A stretch of DNA of 64,000 bases from Salinarchaeum sp. Harcht-Bsk1 (GTDB lineage Archaea > Halobacteriota > Halobacteria > Halobacteriales > Salinarchaeaceae): positions 1,445,014-1,509,013 of the forward strand of contig NC_021313.1 in assembly GCF_000403645.1 (NCBI RefSeq), read 5' to 3'. The translations under genes were made by a program, and so were the position numbers. The notes below the pieces were generated by a model that searched no databases, had not been told where the DNA came from, and saw only the letters and a program-made list of their open reading frames with translations. Positions 25,514 through 34,314 of this stretch are shown piece after piece (within the stretch, counting starts at the first letter, position 1; each line of letters begins with the position of its first letter).

Positions 25514-26272
25514 GTGTCTTCTCGCAGGTCAGTACTCCTTGAGGAGATGGTATCGCCCGAAATCGAGGCAGCGATCGAAGACGGCACGCGCACGGCGGTC
25601 GTCGCCGTCGGCTCGATCGAACAGCACGGTCCCCACCTCCCGGTGAACATGGACACGCTCGACGGCGACGAACTCGCCCGGCGGATCGCCGTGGAACTGG
25701 GCGACGCGCTCGCCGCACCGACGATCCGGCCCGGCTGCTCCGGCCACCACATGGCATTCCCGGGGACCATCACGATCCCGCCCGAGACCCTGATGGACGT
25801 GATCAGGGGCTACTGTCGGTCGCTCGACGAGCACGGGTTCGAGCACGTCGTACTGGTGCCGACCCACGGCGGTAACTTCGGCCCCGTCAAAACCGTCGCA
25901 CCCGAGATCGCCCGCGAGGTCGACGCGACCGTGATTCCGCTCGCGGACCTCGACGAGCACATGCAGCTCCTGAACGACGGGCTCGCCAAGGCCGGAATCG
26001 ACTACCAGCAGGACGTGATCCACGCCGGTGCGGCGGAGACCGCGATCGTGCTGGCGATCGACGAGGGGCTCGTCCGGACCGAGGAGATGGAACCCGGTCC
26101 CGAAGGCGAGTTCTCCACGGCCCGGCTCCTCAGCGAGGGGTTCGACGCGATCACGGAGAACGGCGTCCTCGGCGATCCACGGGAAGCGACCGCCGAGGCC
26201 GGCGAGACGATCGTCCAGACGGTCGTCGACGCCTACGTCGAGGCGATCGAAGCAGAGCGGAGTGCAGTCTGA
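25514..26272 (+). CDS. Creatininase-family metallo-amidohydrolase
   Basis: A 252-residue member of the creatininase family, zinc enzymes cleaving cyclic or linear amides (creatinine, formamides in Fe/flavin biosynthesis, and others). Metal and active-site motifs are present: GSIEQHGPHLPVNMDTLDGD, GCSGHHMAFPGT and THGGNFG. The frame starts at GTG 25514; ATG 25547 would remove the conserved LLEEMVSPEIE helix, so GTG is preferred. The substrate cannot be told. It begins a run of same-strand catabolic genes. A 17-bp piece of its 3' end is repeated just after the stop. Confidence 0.8.
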   Translation: MSSRRSVLLEEMVSPEIEAAIEDGTRTAVVAVGSIEQHGPHLPVNMDTLDGDELARRIAVELGDALAAPTIRPGCSGHHMAFPGTITIPPETLMDVIRGYCRSLDEHGFEHVVLVPTHGGNFGPVKTVAPEIAREVDATVIPLADLDEHMQLLNDGLAKAGIDYQQDVIHAGAAETAIVLAIDEGLVRTEEMEPGPEGEFSTARLLSEGFDAITENGVLGDPREATAEAGETIVQTVVDAYVEAIEAERSAV

Positions 26273-26296
26273 TCACGTCGAAGCAGAGCGGAGTGC
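26251..26296 (+). repeat. Direct repeat of the creatininase-family gene 3' end
   Basis: GAAGCAGAGCGGAGTGC at 26251-26267 (the last codons, ending six bases before the TGA) recurs at 26280-26296, a 29-bp period spanning the stop codon. Confidence 0.75.
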
Positions 26297-26403
26297 CGTC
26301 CGAGCACCCCGTCCGACGGAGGACTACTGCCACGCGCTATCGCACCGTCCCCCGTTGATATGCGAACGCCACCGTACATGGCGCTGGAGGCCAATTAGAA
26401 CCT

Positions 26404-27291
26404 ATGCCCACTGCGCACAACGGTGACGTCGGGATTCACTACGAACTCGACGGGCCCGACGACGGCGAGCCCGTGGTCCTGCTCGAGGGGCTGGGCTACG
26501 GTCGCTGGATGTGGCGCTGGCAGCGCGAGCGTCTCAACGACGAGTACCGCGTCGTCCTCCCTGACAACCGCGGCACCGGCGACTCGGACGTTCCCGAGGG
26601 ACCGTACTCGATGGCCGACATGGCCGCCGATCTGGAGGCCGTGCTGGCGGACGTCGAAGCAGCGGACGGCACCGCCGGCCTCGACGCCGTCCACGTCGTC
26701 GGCGCGAGCATGGGCGGGATGATCGCCCAGCAGTACGCGTTCGACTACGACCGCGCCGCGACGCTCACCCTCCTCTGTACGAGCCACGGCGGCGAGGAGT
26801 CCGTGCCGATCCCCGAAGACACCGCCCAACAGATCTTGGAGGTCCCCGAGGGGTACGACGAGCGCGAGACGATCAAGCACCGGATGGAGCCCGCCGTCTC
26901 CGACGGCTTCTACGAGGCGAACCCCGACCTCGTCGAGTCGATCGTGGACTGGCGCCTCGCCGGCGACGCGACGGAGGCGGGGCGGAACGCCCAGGCCGCG
27001 GCGGTCCAGGCGTTCGACGTGAGCGACCGCGTCGACGAGATCGAACTGCCGGTGCGGCTCCTCCACGGCGACGCCGACCGCGTGGTGCCCGTCGAGAACG
27101 GCCGCATGCTCGACGAGAAGCTCCCGAATGCCGAGCTGGTCGAGGTCGAGGACGGCCCGCACCTCTTCTTCGTCGAGCAGCCGGATCTCGCCGGGGAGCG
27201 GACGCGGGAGCACCTCGAAGCGAATCCGATCGAGACGGACGCCGAGGGCGGGGCGGCCGACGCTGACTCCTCGGCCGCCGGAGGCAACTGA
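26404..27291 (+). CDS. Alpha/beta-fold hydrolase
   Basis: A 295-residue esterase/lipase-type hydrolase. The nucleophile elbow is GASMGG with Ser102, the acid is in LLHGDADRVVP, and the His is in EDGPHLFFVEQP. Together these give a complete Ser-Asp-His triad. The oxyanion strand is VVLLEGLGYG. The C-terminus is an acidic Ala-rich tail. The stop overlaps the start of the acyl-CoA synthetase (TGATG), so the two are translationally coupled. The hydrolase may release the acid that the ligase then activates. Confidence 0.88.
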   Translation: MPTAHNGDVGIHYELDGPDDGEPVVLLEGLGYGRWMWRWQRERLNDEYRVVLPDNRGTGDSDVPEGPYSMADMAADLEAVLADVEAADGTAGLDAVHVVGASMGGMIAQQYAFDYDRAATLTLLCTSHGGEESVPIPEDTAQQILEVPEGYDERETIKHRMEPAVSDGFYEANPDLVESIVDWRLAGDATEAGRNAQAAAVQAFDVSDRVDEIELPVRLLHGDADRVVPVENGRMLDEKLPNAELVEVEDGPHLFFVEQPDLAGERTREHLEANPIETDAEGGAADADSSAAGGN

Positions 27292-29009
27292 TGGACTGGA
27301 ACGCCCGCCCCTACGAGTGGGTCGGCGACTGGAGCGCCCGCCGGCGGTCGCTCTCGCCCGATCGCGAGGCGATCGTCGACGCGACGACTGGCGAGCGCTA
27401 CACCTACGCCGACCTCGATCGGCGCGGGAACCGCACTGCGCGGCTCCTCGAGGATCACGGCGTCACCGCCGCAGACGACGATCCCGTGACGGACGACACC
27501 GGCGAGAACGCCCCCGGCGCCGACGCTGGCGGAGAGCGCGTGGCAGTCGTCTCCCGGAACCGGATCGAGGTGTTCGACCTCTTTTTCGCGACCGGGAAGA
27601 CAGGAGGGGTGCTCGCCCCGCTGTCCCACCGGCTCGCGCCCCGAGAACTCGGGGAGCTGCTCGAACTCGTGGATCCCCGGCTCCTCGTCGTCGAGGAACC
27701 CTTCGCCGAGCGGGTCGCCGACGCGCTGGACGCTGCGGCGGTCGATCCGCCGGTGCTCGGGCTGCCGGACGACACGGCCGGGGACGTCGCGAGCGCACCC
27801 GACTCGGAGTTCGGCTCGCTGGCTGCCGCGGACTACGGCGAGGCGCTCCCGGCCGACGACTCGCCGGTCGAGACCGCCGCCGTCGCACTCGACGATCCCC
27901 ACCTCCTGTTGCACACCGGCGGCTCGACGGGGACGCCCAAGGAGACGATCGTCACCCACGGCTCGATCGCCTGGAACTCCTTCAACACGATCGCGTCCTG
28001 GGGCCTCCGCCCGGACGACGTGACGCCGATGGTGTTCCCGACGTTCCACACCGGCGGCTGGAACGTCATCTCCATCCCACTGTTCCACATGGGCGGCACG
28101 ATCGTCATCGATCGGGAGGTGGAGCCGGGTCGCGTGCTCGAACAGATCGAATCAGAATCGGCGACCCTGCTCGTCGCCGTCCCCGCGGTCCTCCGGATGA
28201 TGGCCGACCACGACGACTGGGCCGAGACGGACCTCTCCAGTTTGCGGTTCGTCAAGAGCGGCGGCGGGCCCTGCCGCGAGTCCGTCATCCGGGCGTGGCG
28301 CGAGCGCGACGGCCCGACGGACGGGGACGACGGCGTCGACCTCTCGCAGGGCTACGGCCTCACCGAGTGTGGCCCCAACAACTTCGCGATGCCCGACGGC
28401 TGGGCGGACGGGCCGGAAGAGCAGGTCCGCGACCGGGTCGCCAGCGTCGGGAAGCCGGCGCTCCACGTCGACGCACGCGTCGTCGGCGAGGACGGCGAGC
28501 CACTGCCGGACGGCGAGATCGGCGAACTGGAACTGGCAGGGCAGCACGCCGCCGCGGGTTACTGGCGTAACCCCGAGGAGACCGAGGCAGCGTTCGGCGA
28601 GGCGCCCGACGGCCAGCGCTGGGTCTCGACGGGCGACCTGGCTCGCGTCGACGACGACGGCTTCGTCTCCATCGAGGGGCGGAAGAAGAACATGTTCGTC
28701 AGTGGCGGCGAGAACGTCTACCCGCCCGCCGTCGAGGACGCGATCGCCGAACACCCCGACGTAGGCGACGTGATCGTGATCGGGATCGACGACGAGACCT
28801 GGGGCACGGTGGGAAAGGCGGTCGTGGAGCCGGCGGCCGGGGTGGACGGCGAGCCGTTCGATCTGGCGGCGCTGGAAGCGTTCCTCGAGGATCGACTCGC
28901 CCGCTTCGAGGTGCCCAGAGCGCTGGCGTTCGTCGAGGAACTCCCGACGAGCGGGCCCTCGAAGATCGATCGGCAGGCGGTCGAGGAGCGCTTCGGCGGG
29001 CCGCAATAG
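27291..29009 (+). CDS. AMP-forming acyl-CoA synthetase
   Basis: A 572-residue ligase that adenylates a carboxylic acid and transfers it to CoA. The ATP loop LLHTGGSTGTPKE lies at about 207-218. Later motifs are YGLTECG, STGDLARVDDDGF and GRKKNMFVSGGENVYP, and the C-terminal catalytic Lys is in TSGPSKIDRQAV. A 20-residue acidic insert (about 61-82) interrupts the N-terminal domain. It is coupled to the hydrolase upstream. Substrate class is not resolvable; medium-chain, aromatic or hydroxy acids are all possible. Confidence 0.9.
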   Translation: MDWNARPYEWVGDWSARRRSLSPDREAIVDATTGERYTYADLDRRGNRTARLLEDHGVTAADDDPVTDDTGENAPGADAGGERVAVVSRNRIEVFDLFFATGKTGGVLAPLSHRLAPRELGELLELVDPRLLVVEEPFAERVADALDAAAVDPPVLGLPDDTAGDVASAPDSEFGSLAAADYGEALPADDSPVETAAVALDDPHLLLHTGGSTGTPKETIVTHGSIAWNSFNTIASWGLRPDDVTPMVFPTFHTGGWNVISIPLFHMGGTIVIDREVEPGRVLEQIESESATLLVAVPAVLRMMADHDDWAETDLSSLRFVKSGGGPCRESVIRAWRERDGPTDGDDGVDLSQGYGLTECGPNNFAMPDGWADGPEEQVRDRVASVGKPALHVDARVVGEDGEPLPDGEIGELELAGQHAAAGYWRNPEETEAAFGEAPDGQRWVSTGDLARVDDDGFVSIEGRKKNMFVSGGENVYPPAVEDAIAEHPDVGDVIVIGIDDETWGTVGKAVVEPAAGVDGEPFDLAALEAFLEDRLARFEVPRALAFVEELPTSGPSKIDRQAVEERFGGPQ

Positions 29010-29115
29010 TTCGTTCCTGCGACCTCTAGTAGCAACCGCCTACGCTCGCTCGCCTCCCGATTCCCAAATATCGGGGTGCGCCAAGGTTAAGCATGGCTGT
29101 TGCGAATGGACGATC

Positions 29116-29841
29116 ATGATCGACCTCACGATGGACATGGAGCAGTACGACTGCCCGTTCATCGCGACGACGGACGACTACGAGGTCTCTTTCGCGGCCG
29201 TCCACTGGGAGTTCGACGAGGGAGCGCGGGAACTGGAGACGCGGCTCGTCGTGGAGGGGTCCTCGCAGCCGACGCTGGAGAACGGGCTCGACGCGCTGCA
29301 GTCCCACCCGGGAATGAACCAGTGCGACCTCTTCCGCAAGCGCGGTGACACCGCCTTCATCCGGACCGTCATCGAGGAGACCGACGCGATGGGCGTCATC
29401 CGTGCCAACGACGGCTACATCACCGGCCCGTTCCGCATCGCCGAGGGCTCGGAGACGTGGGAGGTCGGCTTCGACGACAAGCGCATCGCCGGCGACGCCC
29501 TCTCCGAACTCGACCGGAACAACGAGTTCACCGTCGAGTCCCGCGACGTGCTCGCGCTCGACGACTGCTTCGACCTGCTGGAGAACGCCGACGCCGCCGC
29601 GGAGCTACTCGAGGGGTGCCGGGACCTCTCGGACGTCGAGCGACAGACCCTCTCCGTCGCCGCCGACTCGGGCTACTTCGAGCAGCCCCGCGACGCGACG
29701 CTCCAGACGCTCGCCGACGAGTTCGAGGTGTCCGACACCGCCGTTTCGAAGAACCTCCGGCGCGGCGAGCGCAAGGTGCTCCGCCGGGTCGTCAACGCGC
29801 TGGAATCCCTCGACAGTTCGCCTGCGGGTCGCACCCGATAG
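29116..29841 (+). CDS. HTH-10 (bacterio-opsin activator type) transcriptional regulator
   Basis: A 241-residue regulator. An N-terminal sensory domain of about 170 residues is followed by the C-terminal HTH-10 domain (LSDVERQTLSVAADSGYFEQ; TLQTLADEFEVSDTAVSKNL), a hallmark of haloarchaea. It sits between the acyl-CoA synthetase and the hydroxybutyrate-dehydrogenase-like gene, so it may control this catabolic and transport locus. The ligand is unknown. Confidence 0.9.
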   Translation: MIDLTMDMEQYDCPFIATTDDYEVSFAAVHWEFDEGARELETRLVVEGSSQPTLENGLDALQSHPGMNQCDLFRKRGDTAFIRTVIEETDAMGVIRANDGYITGPFRIAEGSETWEVGFDDKRIAGDALSELDRNNEFTVESRDVLALDDCFDLLENADAAAELLEGCRDLSDVERQTLSVAADSGYFEQPRDATLQTLADEFEVSDTAVSKNLRRGERKVLRRVVNALESLDSSPAGRTR

Positions 29842-29851
29842 GAGGAGCGCC

Positions 29852-30064
29852 GTGAGCGAGGACCGCGCGGACCGGGGAGCGAACGAAACGGCGGTCCCAG
29901 AGAGCCACGCAGGAACGGTGGAGAGCGAGTCAGAAACCGCGCAGACGGGACCACTGCGGCGCGTCTGGCAGGTCGTCATCGTCGCCGGTGGCTGGGTCGT
30001 GGACACGTTCCGCGGCCACTCCGGCGCTCGCGACCTGCAGCGCCGACGGAACCAGGACGAGTGA
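29852..30064 (+). CDS. Small protein with a single hydrophobic helix
   Basis: A 70-residue frame with GTG start 29852, preceded by GGAGGAG (29842-29848), a good Shine-Dalgarno 4 nt upstream. An acidic N-terminus is followed by VWQVVIVAGGWVVDTF and a basic end (RDLQRRRNQDE). It starts 10 nt after the HTH-10 stop, suggesting one operon. Conservation cannot be checked here. Confidence 0.5.
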   Translation: MSEDRADRGANETAVPESHAGTVESESETAQTGPLRRVWQVVIVAGGWVVDTFRGHSGARDLQRRRNQDE

Positions 30065-30155
30065 GCGAGCCGATCCGAGCGCTCGACAGTCGCCACCGCC
30101 ACGGGTTCGCATGTCAACCCGGCCTGTTTCGGTACGAAAGATCGTCTAGTGAATC

Positions 30156-31004
30156 ATGTCGCCCGAGGTTTCGCCGCCCGAACTCGCTCGCGAGGACGTC
30201 CACACGATCGACGACGAGCGCTTCGTCCGCGACCGGGTTGCCGTCGTCACGGGCGCGGCCTCGGGCATCGGACGTGCGACCGCGCTCGCTGCCGCGGTGA
30301 ACGGCCTGTCGGTCCTCGCTACCGACGTCGACGAGGAGGGGCTCGCGGCGACGGTCGAGCGCGCAGAGGCGATCGGCGAACCGGCCGACGCGATCGAACC
30401 GTTCGCGGCGGACCTCCAGGACGAAGTCGAGATCGAGGCGATCGCCGACGCCGCCCGCGACCTCGGCGACGTCACGTTCCTGGCCAACGTCGCCGGCCTC
30501 CAGCACGTCGCCCCGATCGGCGAGTTCCCGACGCCGGCCTACGACCGGATCCAGAACGTCATGCTGCGGGCACCCATCCTGCTCACCCGCGAGCTCTGGG
30601 ACGCTCTCGAAGAGAACGACGGCTGCGTCGGCAACATGGCCTCCGTGCACGGCCACTACGTCACCTCGGACAAGGTGGCGTACAACGTCGTCAAGTTCGG
30701 GATCCGGGGGCTCACCCAGTCGATCGCGGCGGAGGGCGACGGCGACCTCCGGTCGTTCTCGGTGAGCACCGGCTACGTCGAGACGCCGCTCGTGACGAAC
30801 CAGCTCGCGGACACCGCCGAGCAGCGGGGCATCTCGGTCGACGAGGTGATCGAGGACGTGATGCTCGGGCAGGCGCGTTCGAAGGAGATGATGACGCCAG
30901 CAGAGGTCGGGAACCTCTTCGTCCTCGGCTTCTCCCACCTCGCCCAGCATCTCAACGGCGGCGACCTGCTGTTCGACGGCGGAATGACGCTGACCTACGA
31001 GTAG
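30156..31004 (+). CDS. SDR oxidoreductase, 3-hydroxybutyrate dehydrogenase-like
   Basis: An NAD(P)-dependent short-chain dehydrogenase of 282 residues. The cofactor loop is TGAASGIGRA, the structural Asn is in ANVAGLQHVAPI, and the catalytic Ser and Tyr-Lys are in MASVHGHYVTSDKVAYNVVK. The ASVHG, AGLQHVAPI and GYVETPLVTNQ segments match D-3-hydroxybutyrate dehydrogenases, which oxidise 3-hydroxybutyrate to acetoacetate. A 20-residue N-terminal extension is present. It directly precedes the Liv-type transporter operon. Confidence 0.8.
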   Translation: MSPEVSPPELAREDVHTIDDERFVRDRVAVVTGAASGIGRATALAAAVNGLSVLATDVDEEGLAATVERAEAIGEPADAIEPFAADLQDEVEIEAIADAARDLGDVTFLANVAGLQHVAPIGEFPTPAYDRIQNVMLRAPILLTRELWDALEENDGCVGNMASVHGHYVTSDKVAYNVVKFGIRGLTQSIAAEGDGDLRSFSVSTGYVETPLVTNQLADTAEQRGISVDEVIEDVMLGQARSKEMMTPAEVGNLFVLGFSHLAQHLNGGDLLFDGGMTLTYE

Positions 31005-31169
31005 GGCCGCACTCGCCACAGGGCGGGACGATCGCTGCCGACGGTCTGGGTGCGGCCCATCCTGGTGCCCACCAGCACGGTGCTCGCAGGCGGAGCGGAA
31101 ACGAGCGAGCCGAGGTTGAGATATCAACCCCGCGTTCTTTGCCAGTAAGGAGCCTAGTACACTACTAGC

Positions 31170-32621
31170 ATGGCAGACCATTACAAACGGCGCGACGTGC
31201 TCAAGGCAACGGGTGGCGCGGCGACGGCCGCGAGCTTCGGGCTCGCGGGCTGTATCGCCGGGGACAGTGACGACGATGACGACGGGGGAGACGGCGACGA
31301 CGGTGGCGACACGAGTGGCGGTGGTGACGACGGTGGCGGCAGCGGCGACGGCGGTGGCGGCGACGAGACGGTCTCGGGGACGGTGAAGGTCGGCGTCATC
31401 CAGCCGACGAGCGGGGACCTCCAGTACTACGGGCTCCAGAGCCTCTGGGGATTCCTCTCGGGGCTGTCCTACAAGGCCGACTCCGCACCGCCGAACGTCA
31501 CGAGCGCCGGCACGACGAGCATCGACGTCGGCGACCTGACCTACGAACTGCACATCGAGGACAGCCAGTTCGCACCGGACCAGGCCCAGTCTGTCGCGAC
31601 GACGCTGGTCGAGGACGAGGAGGTCGACGTCCTCTTCGGCACCGCGAGTTCGGGGTCGGCGCGCCGCGTCATCCAGAACGTCGCGGTGCCCTCGAGCACG
31701 CCGATCGTCGTCGGACCCGCAGCGGCAGCCGACATCACGTCCAACAGCGACTACTGTAACGAGATGGTGTTCCGCGCGAGCGAGAACACGGCGATGGACG
31801 CCCGGAGCGGCGGGCGGTACGTCGCCCAGGAGACCGACGTCGAGAGCGTCTACATCATGGCGGCTGACTACAGCTTCGGGCGGGCCGTCGCGAACAACTA
31901 CACGGAGGTGCTCGAGGCCAACGGCATCGAGATCGCCGGCACGGACTTCGTCCCGCGGGGCTACTCCGAGTTCGAGGGGCACTTCCAGAACGCCGTCGAC
32001 GCGGGCGCGGACGCCGTGATCGGCGGGTTCACCGTCGTCACGCTCCCGGCGTTCCTCTCGACGGGGCTGGCCGGCGGCTACGGCCTCCGGATGTTCGGCG
32101 GGTTCGCCACGCGGATCACGGCCAACGCCGTCGGGCAGGTGGCCGCGAACGCGATCGGCGAGCCGCTCACCGCCGAGAAGATCCAGGACGCGAAGCTCGG
32201 ACCGTTCACGACGCGGTACCACTGGAACCAGTACGACAACGAGATCAACGACTGGTTCGTCGAGAACTACGCCAACGTCTACGGGACGCTCCCGGACCTG
32301 TTTACCTCCGGGACGTTCACCGCCGCCTCCTCGATCCACCAGGGCGTCCAGGCGTCCGGGTCGACGAGCGGCGCCGACATCGCCGAGGCGATGCGGGGCA
32401 TGACCGTCACGGACACGCCGAAGGGTACGGACGGATACACCTACCAGGAGTACAACAACCAGGCGCGCTCCGCGATGACCGTCGCCTACCCGGTCCCGAC
32501 CACGGACGAGTGGGCGAGCAACTGGGACGCCTCGATCATGCCCGGTGAGCCGATCGCGACCGTGGGCGCCGACGAGGTCACCCTGCCCGCAGACAGCGAC
32601 TCCATGGGCTGCAGTCTGTAA
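31170..32621 (+). CDS. Liv-type ABC transporter substrate-binding lipoprotein (system 1)
   Basis: A 483-residue extracellular solute-binding protein of the branched-chain amino acid/amide family (periplasmic-binding fold type I). The twin-arginine signal (YKRRDVLKATGG) leads to a lipobox ending at Cys28. A Gly/Asp-rich linker (about 30-70) follows, then VKVGVIQPTSGDLQYYGLQS as the first strand of the ligand domain. The stop overlaps the ATPase start (TAATG). Such proteins bind amino acids, amides, urea or carboxylic acids; the ligand is unknown. Confidence 0.92.
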   Translation: MADHYKRRDVLKATGGAATAASFGLAGCIAGDSDDDDDGGDGDDGGDTSGGGDDGGGSGDGGGGDETVSGTVKVGVIQPTSGDLQYYGLQSLWGFLSGLSYKADSAPPNVTSAGTTSIDVGDLTYELHIEDSQFAPDQAQSVATTLVEDEEVDVLFGTASSGSARRVIQNVAVPSSTPIVVGPAAAADITSNSDYCNEMVFRASENTAMDARSGGRYVAQETDVESVYIMAADYSFGRAVANNYTEVLEANGIEIAGTDFVPRGYSEFEGHFQNAVDAGADAVIGGFTVVTLPAFLSTGLAGGYGLRMFGGFATRITANAVGQVAANAIGEPLTAEKIQDAKLGPFTTRYHWNQYDNEINDWFVENYANVYGTLPDLFTSGTFTAASSIHQGVQASGSTSGADIAEAMRGMTVTDTPKGTDGYTYQEYNNQARSAMTVAYPVPTTDEWASNWDASIMPGEPIATVGADEVTLPADSDSMGCSL

Positions 32622-33619
32622 TGACGCTGCTGCGAACGCGTGGCCTGACCAAGCGCTTCGGCGGGCTCACCGCGGTCGACGGGGTCGACTTCGGACTCGG
32701 CGCCGACGAGTGCGTCTCGCTGATCGGGCCCAACGGCGCGGGCAAGACGACGTTCTTCAACCTGCTGACGGGGTCGCTCGCGCCGACGGAGGGGACCGTC
32801 GAGTACCGCCCCGGCGGCGGCAGAGCAGTCGCCGACGGACGTGGAGACGCCGGTGGCACTGTGAGTTCCGACCGCAAACCGATCGCCGACGGCGGGGCGG
32901 TCGCGGACCAGGGGAGCGGCAGCCCTGGGGAAGACGCGGGTGCAGGCGGCTGGCAGGACGTCACCGACGCCTCGCCCGACGAGACGGCGCGGCTCGGCAT
33001 CCACCGATCGTACCAGATTACGAATATCTTCCCGGCGTCGACGGTGCTCGAGAACGTGCGGATCGCCGCACAGGCACACGGCGGCGCCGACAGCTGGCGA
33101 CTCTGGCGGAACGTCGGCGCCTTCGGGGAGTACGAGGAGGAAGCGTGGCGGATCCTCGAACGCGTCGGCCTCGACGACAGGGCCGAGCTCGTCGCCGACA
33201 CCCTGAGCCACGGCCAGAAGCGCCACCTCGAGGTCGCCATCGCGCTCGCTGGCGATCCCGACGTTCTCTTGATGGACGAGCCGACGGCGGGCGTCTCGCG
33301 GGACGGCGTCGACCGCATCGTGTCGCTGATCGACGACGTCGCCGCCGACCACGCGATCCTGCTCGTCGAGCACAACATGGACGTCGTGATGGACGTCAGC
33401 GATCGCATCGCCGTCTTGCACCAGGGCTCGCTGATCGCCGACGACGAGCCGGAAGCGGTGCGGAACGATCCCGCAGTCCAGCGGGCCTATCTCGGTGGCT
33501 ACGAAGAGAACGGCGGAGAGGGAGATCGGACGGGCGAGGCTGGCTCGACAGCGACCCAGTCGAAGCCCGCGACGGACGGGACCGGACGTACCACGGACGA
33601 CGGAGGGGACGAACCGTGA
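32621..33619 (+). CDS. livG: Liv-type ABC transporter ATP-binding protein LivG (system 1)
   Basis: A 332-residue cytoplasmic ATPase. Walker A is GPNGAGKTT, the signature is LSHGQKR (a LivG-like variant of LSGGQ), Walker B is VLLMDEPTAG and the H-loop is LLVEHNMD. A disordered Gly/Asp/Ala insert (about 66-113) between Walker A and the Q-loop and an acidic C-terminal tail lengthen it compared with the usual 250 residues. Start and stop overlap both neighbours. Confidence 0.93.
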   Translation: MTLLRTRGLTKRFGGLTAVDGVDFGLGADECVSLIGPNGAGKTTFFNLLTGSLAPTEGTVEYRPGGGRAVADGRGDAGGTVSSDRKPIADGGAVADQGSGSPGEDAGAGGWQDVTDASPDETARLGIHRSYQITNIFPASTVLENVRIAAQAHGGADSWRLWRNVGAFGEYEEEAWRILERVGLDDRAELVADTLSHGQKRHLEVAIALAGDPDVLLMDEPTAGVSRDGVDRIVSLIDDVAADHAILLVEHNMDVVMDVSDRIAVLHQGSLIADDEPEAVRNDPAVQRAYLGGYEENGGEGDRTGEAGSTATQSKPATDGTGRTTDDGGDEP

Positions 33620-34314
33620 CAGCGATCGAACTCGACGACGTCCACACGTACTACGGCCAGAGCCACATTCTCCAGGGCGTCTCACTCTCCGTCGAAGACG
33701 GCGAAAACGTCGCATTGCTCGGGCGCAACGGCGTCGGCAAGACGACGACATTGCGGTCGATTCTCCAGCTCACGCCACCCCGCTCGGGGACCGTTCGCGT
33801 CCACGACGAGGACGTGACCGGACTGCCAACGCACGAGGTGGCCCGTCGCGGCGTCGGCTGGGTGCCAGAGGAGCGCCGGATGTTCTCCCACCTCACGGTG
33901 GCGGAGAACGTGCGCGCGTCGATTCCGCCCGAGGCCGATCCGGCCGAGCGAATGCGGCGTGCGTTCGATCGGTTCCCGGACCTCGAGGAGCTCCGCGAAC
34001 ACGAGGCCGGCAGTCTCAGCGGCGGGCAACAGCAGATGCTCGCCATCGCCCGGGCGCTCGTCGGCGACAACGACGTCCTGCTCGTCGACGAGCCCAGCGA
34101 GGGGCTCGCACCGCTGATCGTCGAGGAGGTCGTCGAAGCGCTCGAGGACCTGCCCGACGACCAGACGCTGGTACTCGTCGAGCAGAACGTTCCGATGGCA
34201 CTGGCACTGACCGACCGGTTCTACGTCCTCGATCACGGTGAGGTCGTTGCGGAGGGCGACTCCGCCGACGCGTCGCTCGAGGACGATCGCATTCGGAGGT
34301 ACCTCACAGCATGA
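33616..34314 (+). CDS. livF: Liv-type ABC transporter ATP-binding protein LivF (system 1)
   Basis: A 232-residue ATPase starting at GTG 33616, whose first bases overlap the LivG stop (GTGA). Walker A is GRNGVGKTT, the signature LSGGQQQML, Walker B VLLVDEPSEGLAP and the switch His region LVLVEQN, as in LivF. The inner segment PEERRMFSHLTVAENV is diagnostic. It pairs with LivG on the cytoplasmic face. Confidence 0.93.
   Translation: MTAIELDDVHTYYGQSHILQGVSLSVEDGENVALLGRNGVGKTTTLRSILQLTPPRSGTVRVHDEDVTGLPTHEVARRGVGWVPEERRMFSHLTVAENVRASIPPEADPAERMRRAFDRFPDLEELREHEAGSLSGGQQQMLAIARALVGDNDVLLVDEPSEGLAPLIVEEVVEALEDLPDDQTLVLVEQNVPMALALTDRFYVLDHGEVVAEGDSADASLEDDRIRRYLTA

Noticed and set aside
30114-32339. 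Long minus-strand open frame (over 700 codons) across the SDR and binding-protein genes
   Set aside because: It is antisense to two well-supported genes, rich in Arg/Val/Gly as expected from reading GC-rich codons backwards, and shows no motifs. Similar shadows (for example 6449-9241 plus, 507-1595 plus, 4328-5356 minus) were dropped for the same reason.
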